A stretch of 64,000 bases of DNA, taken from contig JBJFFP010000048.1 of the NCBI GenBank assembly GCA_051891855.1, positions 1 through 64,000 of the forward strand. The letters are read 5' to 3'. The notes below the pieces were generated by a model. That model saw only the letters and a list, made by a program, of their open reading frames with translations, had not been told where the DNA came from and ran no database searches. Source of the stretch: SFDP01 sp051891855 (lineage in GTDB: Bacteria > Bacillota > Clostridia > Lachnospirales > Lachnospiraceae). The stretch's first letter is position 1; each line of letters starts with the position of its first letter. The position numbers and the translations under genes were made by a program. Of the stretch, positions 16,253 through 24,920 are shown piece after piece.

Positions 16253-17259
16253 CTTCCCATCCCTTCAATGGAATATGCTACAGATTTATAGTTATCATCT
16301 TTAATGACTTTGGCAAGTCCTCTGGCAACACTTTCTATGGGATTATCGGCGACATTTACCTTCAGGCCTGTCCCTTTTTGCATCAGGGCAGCAAGATGGC
16401 TGATTTGAGAAGCTCCGCCGGTAAGATAGATGCCGTGACGGTAAATATCTGCTCCCAGCTCCGGTGGAGTACGCTCCAAAATAACCTTTACGCTGTCAAT
16501 AATCGTATTAAAGCTTTCAATTAAAGCCTGATGAACCAGCTCTGTAGGGATTTCCCGTTCTACCGGAAGTCCTGTTACGATATCTCGGCCATACACAATG
16601 GCCCCTCGATTTGCTTTTTCCAGCTCCCGTAAATTCATCTTTACCTTTTCTGCGGTCTTTCCGCCCACAATCAGACTGAACTCCTTACGGATTGCATTGC
16701 GGATGGCCTCATCGAATTTCAGTCCTCCAACTTTAATCAGACGGCTGAGTACAATTCCTCCCAGGGAGAGGATAGACACCTCTGTGGTATCATAACCCAC
16801 ATTGACAATTAATACACCTTGGGAATTTTTCACATCTATGTCCATCCCCAAACCGTCTGCCACGGCCTTTTCCACCACCATAATCTTTTTAGCCTTCACA
16901 TTGGCATCCTTAATCAAATCATAAAATGCTCTTTTTTCCACCTCTGTTACATCCGTAGGCACGGCCACATAATAATCCGCAGGCTTAATATTACCGCCGC
17001 ACAGATCATTGATAAAATATTTCAGTAAAACCTCCATATTTTGAATATCCGCAATTACGCCGTTACATACGGGATAAGAGGCCACAATGTTACCGGGAGC
17101 CTTCTCGTACATATCAAAAGCAGAATCTCCGTAAGCAAAATAGGTCTTCTTATTCTCTATGGCAATCATATTCTTCTCTACCATAACCGAATCATCCATA
17201 CGATGATATATTTTAATGTTGCTTGTGCCAAGGTCAATGCCAAAAACGTTATTTGCCAC
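16249..17259 (-). CDS. mreB: Rod shape-determining protein MreB (bacterial actin)
   Basis: MreB forms membrane-associated actin-like filaments that orient lateral wall synthesis. The 336-residue protein has phosphate-1 loop FGIDLGTSNIKIY, phosphate-2 VNVGYDTTEVSILSLGG and adenosine motif IYLTGGASQISHLAALM. I chose GTG at 17259 because GGAG lies eight bases upstream; GTG at 17265, two bases after the same GGAG, is less likely. It overlaps the radC stop. It is more divergent than canonical MreB, so a second paralogue elsewhere would not be surprising. Confidence 0.93.
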   Translation of the reverse strand: MANNVFGIDLGTSNIKIYHRMDDSVMVEKNMIAIENKKTYFAYGDSAFDMYEKAPGNIVASYPVCNGVIADIQNMEVLLKYFINDLCGGNIKPADYYVAVPTDVTEVEKRAFYDLIKDANVKAKKIMVVEKAVADGLGMDIDVKNSQGVLIVNVGYDTTEVSILSLGGIVLSRLIKVGGLKFDEAIRNAIRKEFSLIVGGKTAEKVKMNLRELEKANRGAIVYGRDIVTGLPVEREIPTELVHQALIESFNTIIDSVKVILERTPPELGADIYRHGIYLTGGASQISHLAALMQKGTGLKVNVADNPIESVARGLAKVIKDDNYKSVAYSIEGMGR

Positions 17260-17261
17260 CT

Positions 17262-17975
17262 TCACAACTCCTTTCTCTTTTCCAGGTAACCTAATTCCTT
17301 TAAGCTTGTATAAGTATTATCTCCGATAATGATATGATCTACTAGGGGAATATTTAAAATATGGGCAGCCTCATTAATCCTCAAGGTGATTTCAATATCT
17401 TCCTTACTGGGGGTGGAATCTCCGCTGGGATGATTATGTACCAGAAGAATGTGTACAGCCTGCATCCGAACAGCCTGGAGGAAAACCTCCCGGGGAGATA
17501 AAACAGACATATTTACCGTTCCTTTGGACAAAACCATATCCTGAAGCAGTTGATTTTTATTATCGGTCATTACCAGAATAACCTGCTCCACCTCAAGATG
17601 CCTCAGCTGCTCCATGTAGTATCCTGCCACCGTCTGAGGACTGGTAAAGCGAATACCATGACGAAAGCCTTCCCTGGCCATTCTTTTTGACAGCTCGGCC
17701 ATACACTTTAACCGAATTGCCTTAACCTCCCCAACTCCCTTAATGGACATCAGCTCCGGCAGGGAAAGATGCTGCAGAGCTAAGAGGCCGCCGGCCTGGC
17801 CGGTCTGACTTCCCAGTCTTAAAATCTTTCCGGCCAGCTTCAGTGCATTGCAGTCTTTAGTGCCGGTTCGCAGTAGAATAGCGATCAATTCCGTATCGCT
17901 TAATGCCTCCGGCCCCAGGGCGGCAAATTTTTCGTAGGGAAGCTGTTCTTCCCAGATTTCTCTTTTTTCTTTCAT
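17262..17975 (-). CDS. radC: RadC/YsxA-family JAB-domain protein
   Basis: The 237-residue protein has an N-terminal helix-hairpin-helix region (about 20-90, including LMSIKGVGEVKAIRL) and a C-terminal JAB/MPN metal-binding domain with the motif VHNHPSGDSTPS plus an upstream Glu. The family was once linked to DNA repair but its activity is unsettled. Its position directly upstream of mreBCD is conserved in many Firmicutes. It appears to head the cell-shape transcript, as about 160 bases without a gene precede it. Confidence 0.93.
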   Translation of the reverse strand: MKEKREIWEEQLPYEKFAALGPEALSDTELIAILLRTGTKDCNALKLAGKILRLGSQTGQAGGLLALQHLSLPELMSIKGVGEVKAIRLKCMAELSKRMAREGFRHGIRFTSPQTVAGYYMEQLRHLEVEQVILVMTDNKNQLLQDMVLSKGTVNMSVLSPREVFLQAVRMQAVHILLVHNHPSGDSTPSKEDIEITLRINEAAHILNIPLVDHIIIGDNTYTSLKELGYLEKRKEL

Positions 17976-18138
17976 TCATCCTGCTTTCTCTTCTCTCCGG
18001 GTAAGAAAGCCTGTTTCAGCAGGAACCCATATCCTATTCCTTTTTTATCTTTGTCAATCTCAACTATCTTATCATAATTGATGGCGGCTGTACATAAAAT
18101 AGCCGGATTTTTTTTCGCATATTTCTTCCCAAAAACTG

Positions 18139-19416
18139 TTATTTCCCCACCAGCCCGGCATTTACCACTTCCTGATAGGCCGTTAAAATCCCATATTTTG
18201 CATGCTGCCAGGTTAAACCGCCCTGAAAGTAAACCGCAAAAGGAGACCGGATAGGCCCGTCTGCACTAAGCTCGATGGAGGAACCGGATACAAAGGCTCC
18301 TGCCGCCATAATTACGGGACTGTCATATCCCGGCATATCCCAGGGTTCAGGCGTGACGTGACTGTCTACCGGAGCCGCCTTTTGGATTCCCCTGCAGAAG
18401 GCATTCACTCCCTCAGCCGATCCCAGGGTTACTGCCTGAATAATATCGTGCCGGCTTTCTTTTCCGTCAGGAATAACCGAAAAGCCAGCCTGTTCAAAAA
18501 GATTGGCAGCAAAAATTGCTCCTTTCAATGCTCCTGCGGTCACCGTAGGTGCCAGAAACAGCCCCTGGTAAAAAGAGCTTAAAATACCCAGGGAGGCCCC
18601 CACCTCTTTCCCAAGACCGGGACTGGTGAGGCGATAAGCAGCCTGCTCAATACACTCTTTTTTCCCTGCCAGATAACCACCCACAGGAGCCAGTCCTCCT
18701 CCGGGATTTTTGATTAAAGAGCCAACCACAAGATCGGCTCCCACCTGGGAGGGCTCTATGGTCTCTACAAACTCCCCGTAGCAGTTATCCACCATACAGA
18801 GAATATCCGGCCTGATTCCTTTGATAAAGCGGATTAACTCCCCTATACGTTCTACAGAAAGAGTGGGTCTTGTCTGATACCCCTTAGAACGCTGGATAGT
18901 GACCAGCTTCGTTTTATCCCTTATATTCTGTCTGATAGCTTCATAATCGAAGCTGCCATCGGGACACAGATTTACCTGTCGATACCGGATTCCGTATTCC
19001 TTTAGGGAGCCTTTTGCGGACCTTATCCCGATAACCTCCTCCAGAGTATCATAGGGCTTTCCCACAGGACTTAACAGCTCATCACCGGGCCTTAAATTGC
19101 TGAACAGGGCCAGGGCCAGAGCATGGGTTCCACAGGTGATCTGGGGACGTACCAGAGCATCCTGGGTTCCGAAAACGTGGGCATAAACCCTCTCCAGAGT
19201 ATCTCTTCCCAAATCGTTGTAGCCATAGCCAGTGGTTCCCATAAAACAGGCCTCACTTACCTGATTATCCTGCATGGCCTTCAGAACCTTCAGCTGGTTA
19301 AATTCCGCCACCCGGTCAATTTCTTCAAAACGGGGCTTTAGGGCAGAAATAATTTCCTCTCCCCGCTGCCAGACCGAAGGGCTGATTCCCATTTGTTCAT
19401 ATTGTTGTTGAAGCAT
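18139..19416 (-). CDS. Methionine gamma-lyase/aluminium-resistance family PLP protein
   Basis: A 425-residue fold-type I PLP enzyme of the family PF06838, like B. subtilis YnbB. The cofactor lysine is probably in GSLIKNPGGGLAPVGGY, and upstream is TCGTHALALALF for phosphate contacts and MVDNCYGEF with the PLP Asp. The reaction has not been established for this group; the aluminium label comes from older work. Start ATG at 19416 has AGAGGA before it. It follows miaA by 21 bases; in many Firmicutes hfq lies between them, but it is absent here. Confidence 0.88.
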   Translation of the reverse strand: MLQQQYEQMGISPSVWQRGEEIISALKPRFEEIDRVAEFNQLKVLKAMQDNQVSEACFMGTTGYGYNDLGRDTLERVYAHVFGTQDALVRPQITCGTHALALALFSNLRPGDELLSPVGKPYDTLEEVIGIRSAKGSLKEYGIRYRQVNLCPDGSFDYEAIRQNIRDKTKLVTIQRSKGYQTRPTLSVERIGELIRFIKGIRPDILCMVDNCYGEFVETIEPSQVGADLVVGSLIKNPGGGLAPVGGYLAGKKECIEQAAYRLTSPGLGKEVGASLGILSSFYQGLFLAPTVTAGALKGAIFAANLFEQAGFSVIPDGKESRHDIIQAVTLGSAEGVNAFCRGIQKAAPVDSHVTPEPWDMPGYDSPVIMAAGAFVSGSSIELSADGPIRSPFAVYFQGGLTWQHAKYGILTAYQEVVNAGLVGK

Positions 19417-19437
19417 AATTCCTCTCATTCAGCTAAA

Positions 19438-20391
19438 TTAGCATCCTTTTTCAGTATGGTTGATTTTTGAAATCATATACCGGATAATTTCCCCATCATC
19501 ATTATGAAAATCCGGTTTATTTACCCAGATTACCTCTTTTTCCCGCTTAAACCAGGTAAGCTGACGTTTGGCAAAATGGCGGGTATCCCGTTTAATCCGG
19601 TACAGGGCCTCTTCCAAAGTAATTTCATCCTCTAAAAAGGCAAGGATTTCTTTATAGCCCAGTCCCTGCATGGAGACGAAGGAACGGTCATAGCCCATTT
19701 CCTTCAATTTCCTTACCTCATCCACCAGTCCCTTTTTTTTCATCTCATCCACCCGAAGGTCAATTTTTCGATAAAGCCGCTCCCTTTGATCCGTTAAAAC
19801 AAAATAAGAAAAATCATAGGGACTTACCTTTTCTCTCTGCTTTTGGTTATGAAGAGAAATAGGCTCACCGGTGAGCTGATAATATTCCAGAGCCCGGATA
19901 ACTCTTTTTACATTGTTGGCATGAATCATCCGGGCTGAAACCGGATCCACCTCCTGTAGCCGCTGATGCAGCCACTTTTCTCCCCTTAGCTTAGCCTCTT
20001 CCTCCAGACTTCTGCGAAGCTCATGGTTATCCTGCTCCTTAGTAAAATCGATATCGTAAAGGACGGCCTGAATATAAAAACCGGTTCCTCCCACAAGGAT
20101 GGGAATATGTCCCCTAGCATAGATTTCTTCCATATAGGCTTTAGCCTTCTTTTGAAAAATAAGGACATTAAATTCTTCTCCCGGTTCCAGCTCATCAATA
20201 AGATAATGGGGGATTCCTTCCATCTCCGGGGGAGTGATTTTTGCCGAACCAATATCCATATACTTATAGACCTGCATGGAATCGGCGGAAATAATCTCTC
20301 CGCCGATTTCCTTTGCCAGAGCAATAGAAAGCCCTGTTTTCCCCACTGCCGTAGGGCCTGCTAAAATCACCAGTTTTTTTTCTTTATCCAT
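19438..20391 (-). CDS. miaA: tRNA dimethylallyltransferase
   Basis: MiaA transfers a dimethylallyl group to N6 of A37 in tRNAs reading codons that start with U. The 317-residue protein has P-loop GPTAVGKT, DSMQVYKYMDIGSAK, PHYLIDEL and the GGTGFYIQA motif. MiaB, which acts next on the same base, is encoded at 24921-26363. The gene starts seven bases after mutL in a mutS-mutL-miaA order. Confidence 0.96.
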   Translation of the reverse strand: MDKEKKLVILAGPTAVGKTGLSIALAKEIGGEIISADSMQVYKYMDIGSAKITPPEMEGIPHYLIDELEPGEEFNVLIFQKKAKAYMEEIYARGHIPILVGGTGFYIQAVLYDIDFTKEQDNHELRRSLEEEAKLRGEKWLHQRLQEVDPVSARMIHANNVKRVIRALEYYQLTGEPISLHNQKQREKVSPYDFSYFVLTDQRERLYRKIDLRVDEMKKKGLVDEVRKLKEMGYDRSFVSMQGLGYKEILAFLEDEITLEEALYRIKRDTRHFAKRQLTWFKREKEVIWVNKPDFHNDDGEIIRYMISKINHTEKGC

Positions 20392-20398
20392 ACATTAC

Positions 20399-22222
20399 CT
20401 ATACAATTCGTTTGAATTTCTTTTCCAGCTCCTGCTTACTCATGGAAATCATGGTAGGTCTTCCGTGAGGACAATGGTAGGGATTTTCCAATTCCAGCAT
20501 CTGCTCCACTAAGGCCTGCATTTCCGCCCTGCTCATGGTCTGATTTCCTTTTACGGCAGCTTTACAGGACATGGAAGCTATTTTTTCTAAAATTACCTCC
20601 GGGGTACCCTTGCATCCGTCTTCCGCCAGCTCGTCCAGTATCTCTTCAAAGAAATTCTTTTCGCTCTTTCCGTACAGCTCCACGGGAATAGACCGCATGG
20701 CGATAGAGCCGCCTCCGAAATCCTCCCAGGCAAAGCCCAATGTAGTAAAATAATCTTTAAATTCCTCCATTACGGCTGCTTCCTTCTGGGTAAGGTGGCA
20801 GATTAAGGGGGGCTGGAGATTCTGGCTGATTATCTCTCCTCTTTTTTGCTCAGCCATAATCCGCTCATATTTTACCTTCTCGTGGGCTGCATGCTGATCC
20901 ACAAACAGCAGCTTATCCTCAAAGCTGATCAGCCAGTAGGTATCAAATACCTGTCCCAGAATCTGGAATCGATTATGATTCTCCTGTCTCAATATTTTTT
21001 CTTCAAAAAGATTCAGCTGGACAGGGGCTGCCGGGGGTACAGCTCGTGAGGGTACGGCTGCCGGGGATAGGGTTTCCTCTGAACTTTCCTCTTCGTACTG
21101 CAGACTTTCCCGAACCTGGTATTCCTCCATCCTTTTTCTCTCAAAGGGCTCGGGAATCTCGCTTCGTTTTACCGGTTCAGGAATGGGCAGGGTATTGGGA
21201 ACAGCTTCCAGCTCCTCTATACGGGGAATCAGTTCCTTCTGCCCCAGGGCCTCTCTGATGCTTTGGGAAATCAATTCCATAAATTCAGCACTGTTGGTTA
21301 TGCGAATATCCATTTTCGTGGGATGAACATTTACATCCACCAGTCTGGGGTCAAACTGAAAATACAAAACTGCAAAGGGAAACTTGTGCTGCATTAGATA
21401 AGGACGGTAGCCCTCTTCCACCGCTTTATACAACAGAGTGCTCTTTACATATCTTCCGTTGACAAAGCAGTTTTCATAATTTCGATTAGAACGGTTAAGT
21501 ACCGGCTTTCCCAAATATCCACTGATGGAAAGCCCCTGGGCAGCTGCCTGGAAAGGCAGTAGACTGTTATGAAATTCTCTGCCGTATATCCGATAAATAA
21601 TTTCCTTGATTTCTCCGTTTCCGGAGGTATGGAATTTAACCTGTCCGTTTACCATAAAGCGCAAGGCTGTCTCAGGTCTGCTCATGGCCAGATGCTCACA
21701 CAGCTCAGCAATATAGCCGCCCTCCGTAGTCTGGCTTTTCAGGAATTTTTTACGGGCAGGAGTATTGAAAAACAGGTTTCTTACCAGTATCGTGGTACCC
21801 TCGGGTACCCCCGCCTCCTGAAAGAATTTCTCTCTCCCGCCTTCTATACCATAATGTACTCCCGTCAGCTCCTGCTTCCTCCGGGTCATCATCTCTACCT
21901 GTGCCACTGCCGCAATACTGGACAGGGCTTCTCCTCGAAAGCCCAGGCTGTGTATGCTGTCCAAATCCAGAGCATCCCTGATTTTACTGGTGGAATGTCT
22001 AAGAAAGGCTTCTCTTACCTGATCCGGAGCAATTCCCTCCCCGTTATCAGTAACGCGAATAAAGGAAATTCCCCCCTCTTTAATTTCAACGGTTACTGCC
22101 GTTGCACCTGCATCAATGGCATTTTCCACCAATTCCTTTACCACACTGGCAGGACGCTCCACCACCTCACCGGCAGCAATTTTATCTATTATTTCTTTAT
22201 CCAGCAATCGTATGTCGGCCAT
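20399..22222 (-). CDS. mutL: DNA mismatch repair protein MutL
   Basis: MutL couples mismatch recognition by MutS to strand incision. The 607 residues contain the N-terminal GHKL ATPase (motifs ELVENAIDAGAT, DNGEGI, GFRGEALSSIA), a Pro/Glu-rich linker (about 340-420) and a C-terminal domain with the endonuclease motif DQHAAHEKVKYE, which fits DQHA(X)2E(X)4E, plus CPHGRPT. It is therefore predicted to be a nicking endonuclease, as in organisms lacking MutH. It starts 20 bases after mutS. Confidence 0.96.
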   Translation of the reverse strand: MADIRLLDKEIIDKIAAGEVVERPASVVKELVENAIDAGATAVTVEIKEGGISFIRVTDNGEGIAPDQVREAFLRHSTSKIRDALDLDSIHSLGFRGEALSSIAAVAQVEMMTRRKQELTGVHYGIEGGREKFFQEAGVPEGTTILVRNLFFNTPARKKFLKSQTTEGGYIAELCEHLAMSRPETALRFMVNGQVKFHTSGNGEIKEIIYRIYGREFHNSLLPFQAAAQGLSISGYLGKPVLNRSNRNYENCFVNGRYVKSTLLYKAVEEGYRPYLMQHKFPFAVLYFQFDPRLVDVNVHPTKMDIRITNSAEFMELISQSIREALGQKELIPRIEELEAVPNTLPIPEPVKRSEIPEPFERKRMEEYQVRESLQYEEESSEETLSPAAVPSRAVPPAAPVQLNLFEEKILRQENHNRFQILGQVFDTYWLISFEDKLLFVDQHAAHEKVKYERIMAEQKRGEIISQNLQPPLICHLTQKEAAVMEEFKDYFTTLGFAWEDFGGGSIAMRSIPVELYGKSEKNFFEEILDELAEDGCKGTPEVILEKIASMSCKAAVKGNQTMSRAEMQALVEQMLELENPYHCPHGRPTMISMSKQELEKKFKRIV

Positions 22223-22241
22223 GCTGCCTCCCTTCTAAAGC

Positions 22242-24893
22242 CTAGCTTTTCCAGCGATTCTTCAGCTTATTCTGCAGCTGATATAAGGTATTCAGAGCAT
22301 CCAGAGGAGTCAGGGTAGTAATTTCCAGCTCCATCAGCTCCCGGATAACATCCTCATCCTTTATGGTATCAAACAGAGACATTTGACTTAAATCCACCTC
22401 ATCCAGGGGCTTTTGTCTAGTCTTCCCCGAAGTGGGAAGGGCAACGGAAATTCCCTGTACCTTTTCAATAATATCCTGATCCACCAGCTGTTCCACAATT
22501 TCCTTTGCCCGGTTAATCACCATATCCGGCACTCCGGCCAGTCTTGCCACCTGAATACCGTAGCTTTTATCCGCACCTCCGGGAACAATTTTTCTTAAGA
22601 AAACGATATTATCCCCTTCTTCTTTTACGGCAATACAATAATTATTTACATTATTGATTTTCCCCTCAAGCTCCGTCAATTCATGATAGTGGGTAGCAAA
22701 CAGGGTTTTTGCCCCCAAAAGCTTGGGATTACTGATATGCTCGATTACGGCCCAGGCAATACTCAAGCCGTCAAAGGTGGAGGTTCCTCTTCCGATTTCA
22801 TCCAGAATCAAAAGGCTGCGGGAAGTTGCATTTCTCAGGATATTTGCCACCTCATTCATCTCCACCATAAAGGTACTTTGACCACTGGCCAAATCATCAG
22901 AGGCCCCTACTCGGGTAAAAATGCGGTCTACCAGTCCGATATTGGCACTTTTAGCCGGAACAAAGGAGCCAATCTGCGCCAAAAGGACAATGAGGGCCGT
23001 CTGCCGCATATAAGTGGATTTTCCTGCCATATTCGGTCCGGTAATAATGGAAACGCAGTGCTTTGCGTTATCCAGATAGGTATCATTATGGATAAACATA
23101 TCATTGGTAATCATTTGCTCCACTACGGGATGGCGTCCTTCCTTGATGTCAATGATTCCCTTCTCATTGATTCTCGGACGTACATAGCGGTTTTGTTCAG
23201 CTACAAGAGACAGGGCACACAGGGCATCCAGCATGGCAACCGCTTTTGCCGTCTGCTGAATCCTTATGGTCTGAGAAGCAATTTTCTCCCGTATTTCAAC
23301 AAAAAGCTCATACTCCAGAGCATATAGCTTCTCCTCCGCATTCAGAATAGTATCCTCCAGCTCCTTTAACCTGGGAGTGGTATACCGTTCCGCATTGGTC
23401 AGTGTCTGCTTACGGATATAATCCTCGGGAACCATATCCTTATAGGAATTGGTCACCTCAAAATAGTAGCCGAATACCTTATTGTACTTAATTTTCAGAT
23501 TTTTTATCCCGGTTCTTTCCCGGTCCTCCTCTTCCAGAGCTGCCAGCCAGTTTTTTCCCTGTATTTTGGCTTCCCGTAGGGTATCTACCTGCTGATGATA
23601 TCCGGTTTTGATTATTCCTCCCTCTCTGGAGGTGACAGGAGGTTCATCCGTAATGGCGGATTGAATTAGGGTAGATAAATCCTCCAAAGCATCCAGCTGT
23701 TCATCCAGTTCCTGAATCAATCTGCATGAAAAATCAGCAGTCAGGATTTTAATGGGCGGCAGCATTTGCAAGGAACCGGAAAAAGCGATTAAATCTCTGG
23801 GGTTGGCCGTCCCATAGCTCACCCTTCCCAAAAGCCGCTCCAAATCATAAACCGGCCCCAGATACTCCCTTATTTCATCCCGGCTGACACTGTCCTTACC
23901 AAGCTCCTCCAGAGCATCCAGGCGTCGTTCAATCTCTTCCCGTTCTATCAGCGGCTGCTCCAGCCAGGTACGCAGCATTCTGCCTCCCATTGCCGTTTTC
24001 GTCTTGTCCAATACCCAAAGCAGAGAGCCTCTCTTTTGTTTTTCTCTTAAAGTCTCACAAAGCTCAAGATTACGTCTCGTGGCACTGTCCAGAAGCATGT
24101 AGGCACTGGTCAGATAAGGGGTAAGACGGGTAAAGTGACACAGGCTGGTTTTCTGGGTCTCATACAGATATTGAAGAAGGGCGCCGGCACCAATAATCCC
24201 ACTGGGAAAATCCTCTATTCCCAAGCCGGTAAGGGATTCCATCTGAAAATGCCCCGTAAGACATTTTCTGCAGTTATTTTCATCAAAATAATGGGGCTCC
24301 AACGCAAAGACACTGATTCCCAGTCTGCCCCGAAGCTCCTCAATATCCACACCACTGACAAAAAAAGCATCATTACAAATGATTTCTCTTGGTGTATATT
24401 TCATGATTTCATCCACCAGCTTTTTATTCTGATCCACTTCCGTAAGAAAGTAATCGCCGGTACTGGCATCCGCAATGGAAACACCGATTTTTCCCGCAAA
24501 ATAGGCAATGCACATTAAATAATTATTTTGTTTATCATCCTGCAGGGAGGATAAATTGGTTCCCGGAGTAACGATTCTGGTTACTTCCCGCCTGACCAGC
24601 CCCTTAACCAGCTTGGGATCCTCCACCTGCTCACAAATAGCCACCTTATACCCTTTGGAAACCAGCTTATTCAGGTAGCTGTCCACCGCATGATAGGGAA
24701 CTCCGCACATGGGAGCCCTCTCCTCAAGGCCACAGTTTTTTCCCGTAAGGGTAATTTCCAGCTCCCGGCTGGCAGTAATGGCATCCTCAAAAAACATTTC
24801 ATAGAAATCACCCAGACGATAAAACAGAATACAATCCGGATATTGCTCCTTTGTTTTCAGATACTGCTGCATCATTGGGGTTAATTCAGCCAT
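22242..24893 (-). CDS. mutS: DNA mismatch repair protein MutS
   Basis: MutS recognises base mismatches and small loops. The 883-residue protein has the mismatch-binding FYEMF wedge motif (near residue 31), connector and lever domains, and the ABC-type ATPase with Walker A GPNMAGKST, signature region STFMVEMNE and LLILDEIGRGTSTFDG, ending in a helix-turn-helix dimerisation segment. Length is normal. It heads the mutS-mutL-miaA unit, 28 bases after miaB. Confidence 0.97.
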   Translation of the reverse strand: MAELTPMMQQYLKTKEQYPDCILFYRLGDFYEMFFEDAITASRELEITLTGKNCGLEERAPMCGVPYHAVDSYLNKLVSKGYKVAICEQVEDPKLVKGLVRREVTRIVTPGTNLSSLQDDKQNNYLMCIAYFAGKIGVSIADASTGDYFLTEVDQNKKLVDEIMKYTPREIICNDAFFVSGVDIEELRGRLGISVFALEPHYFDENNCRKCLTGHFQMESLTGLGIEDFPSGIIGAGALLQYLYETQKTSLCHFTRLTPYLTSAYMLLDSATRRNLELCETLREKQKRGSLLWVLDKTKTAMGGRMLRTWLEQPLIEREEIERRLDALEELGKDSVSRDEIREYLGPVYDLERLLGRVSYGTANPRDLIAFSGSLQMLPPIKILTADFSCRLIQELDEQLDALEDLSTLIQSAITDEPPVTSREGGIIKTGYHQQVDTLREAKIQGKNWLAALEEEDRERTGIKNLKIKYNKVFGYYFEVTNSYKDMVPEDYIRKQTLTNAERYTTPRLKELEDTILNAEEKLYALEYELFVEIREKIASQTIRIQQTAKAVAMLDALCALSLVAEQNRYVRPRINEKGIIDIKEGRHPVVEQMITNDMFIHNDTYLDNAKHCVSIITGPNMAGKSTYMRQTALIVLLAQIGSFVPAKSANIGLVDRIFTRVGASDDLASGQSTFMVEMNEVANILRNATSRSLLILDEIGRGTSTFDGLSIAWAVIEHISNPKLLGAKTLFATHYHELTELEGKINNVNNYCIAVKEEGDNIVFLRKIVPGGADKSYGIQVARLAGVPDMVINRAKEIVEQLVDQDIIEKVQGISVALPTSGKTRQKPLDEVDLSQMSLFDTIKDEDVIRELMELEITTLTPLDALNTLYQLQNKLKNRWKS

Positions 24894-24920
24894 TTTTCTT
24901 TAATCCTTTCCCATCGTACC

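Noticed and set aside
18030..18057. Possible radC promoter with perfect TTGACA at 18052-18057
   Set aside because: No acceptable -10 at 16-18 bases; the best, TAGGAT, has a 15-base spacer. Left as a partial signal.
18085..18115. Plus-strand hairpin (5-bp stem, 11-base loop) followed by eight T residues
   Set aside because: The stem is only five base pairs, no plus-strand gene precedes it, and it is likely a chance hairpin in the 163-base gap between radC and the PLP-enzyme gene.
21569..22318. Plus-strand frame of 249 codons inside mutL
   Set aside because: Antisense to the conserved MutL ATPase domain, no ribosome site, no recognisable domain.
22683..23327. Plus-strand frame of 214 codons inside mutS
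   Set aside because: Antisense to the MutS ATPase domain; composition is that of a shadow frame.
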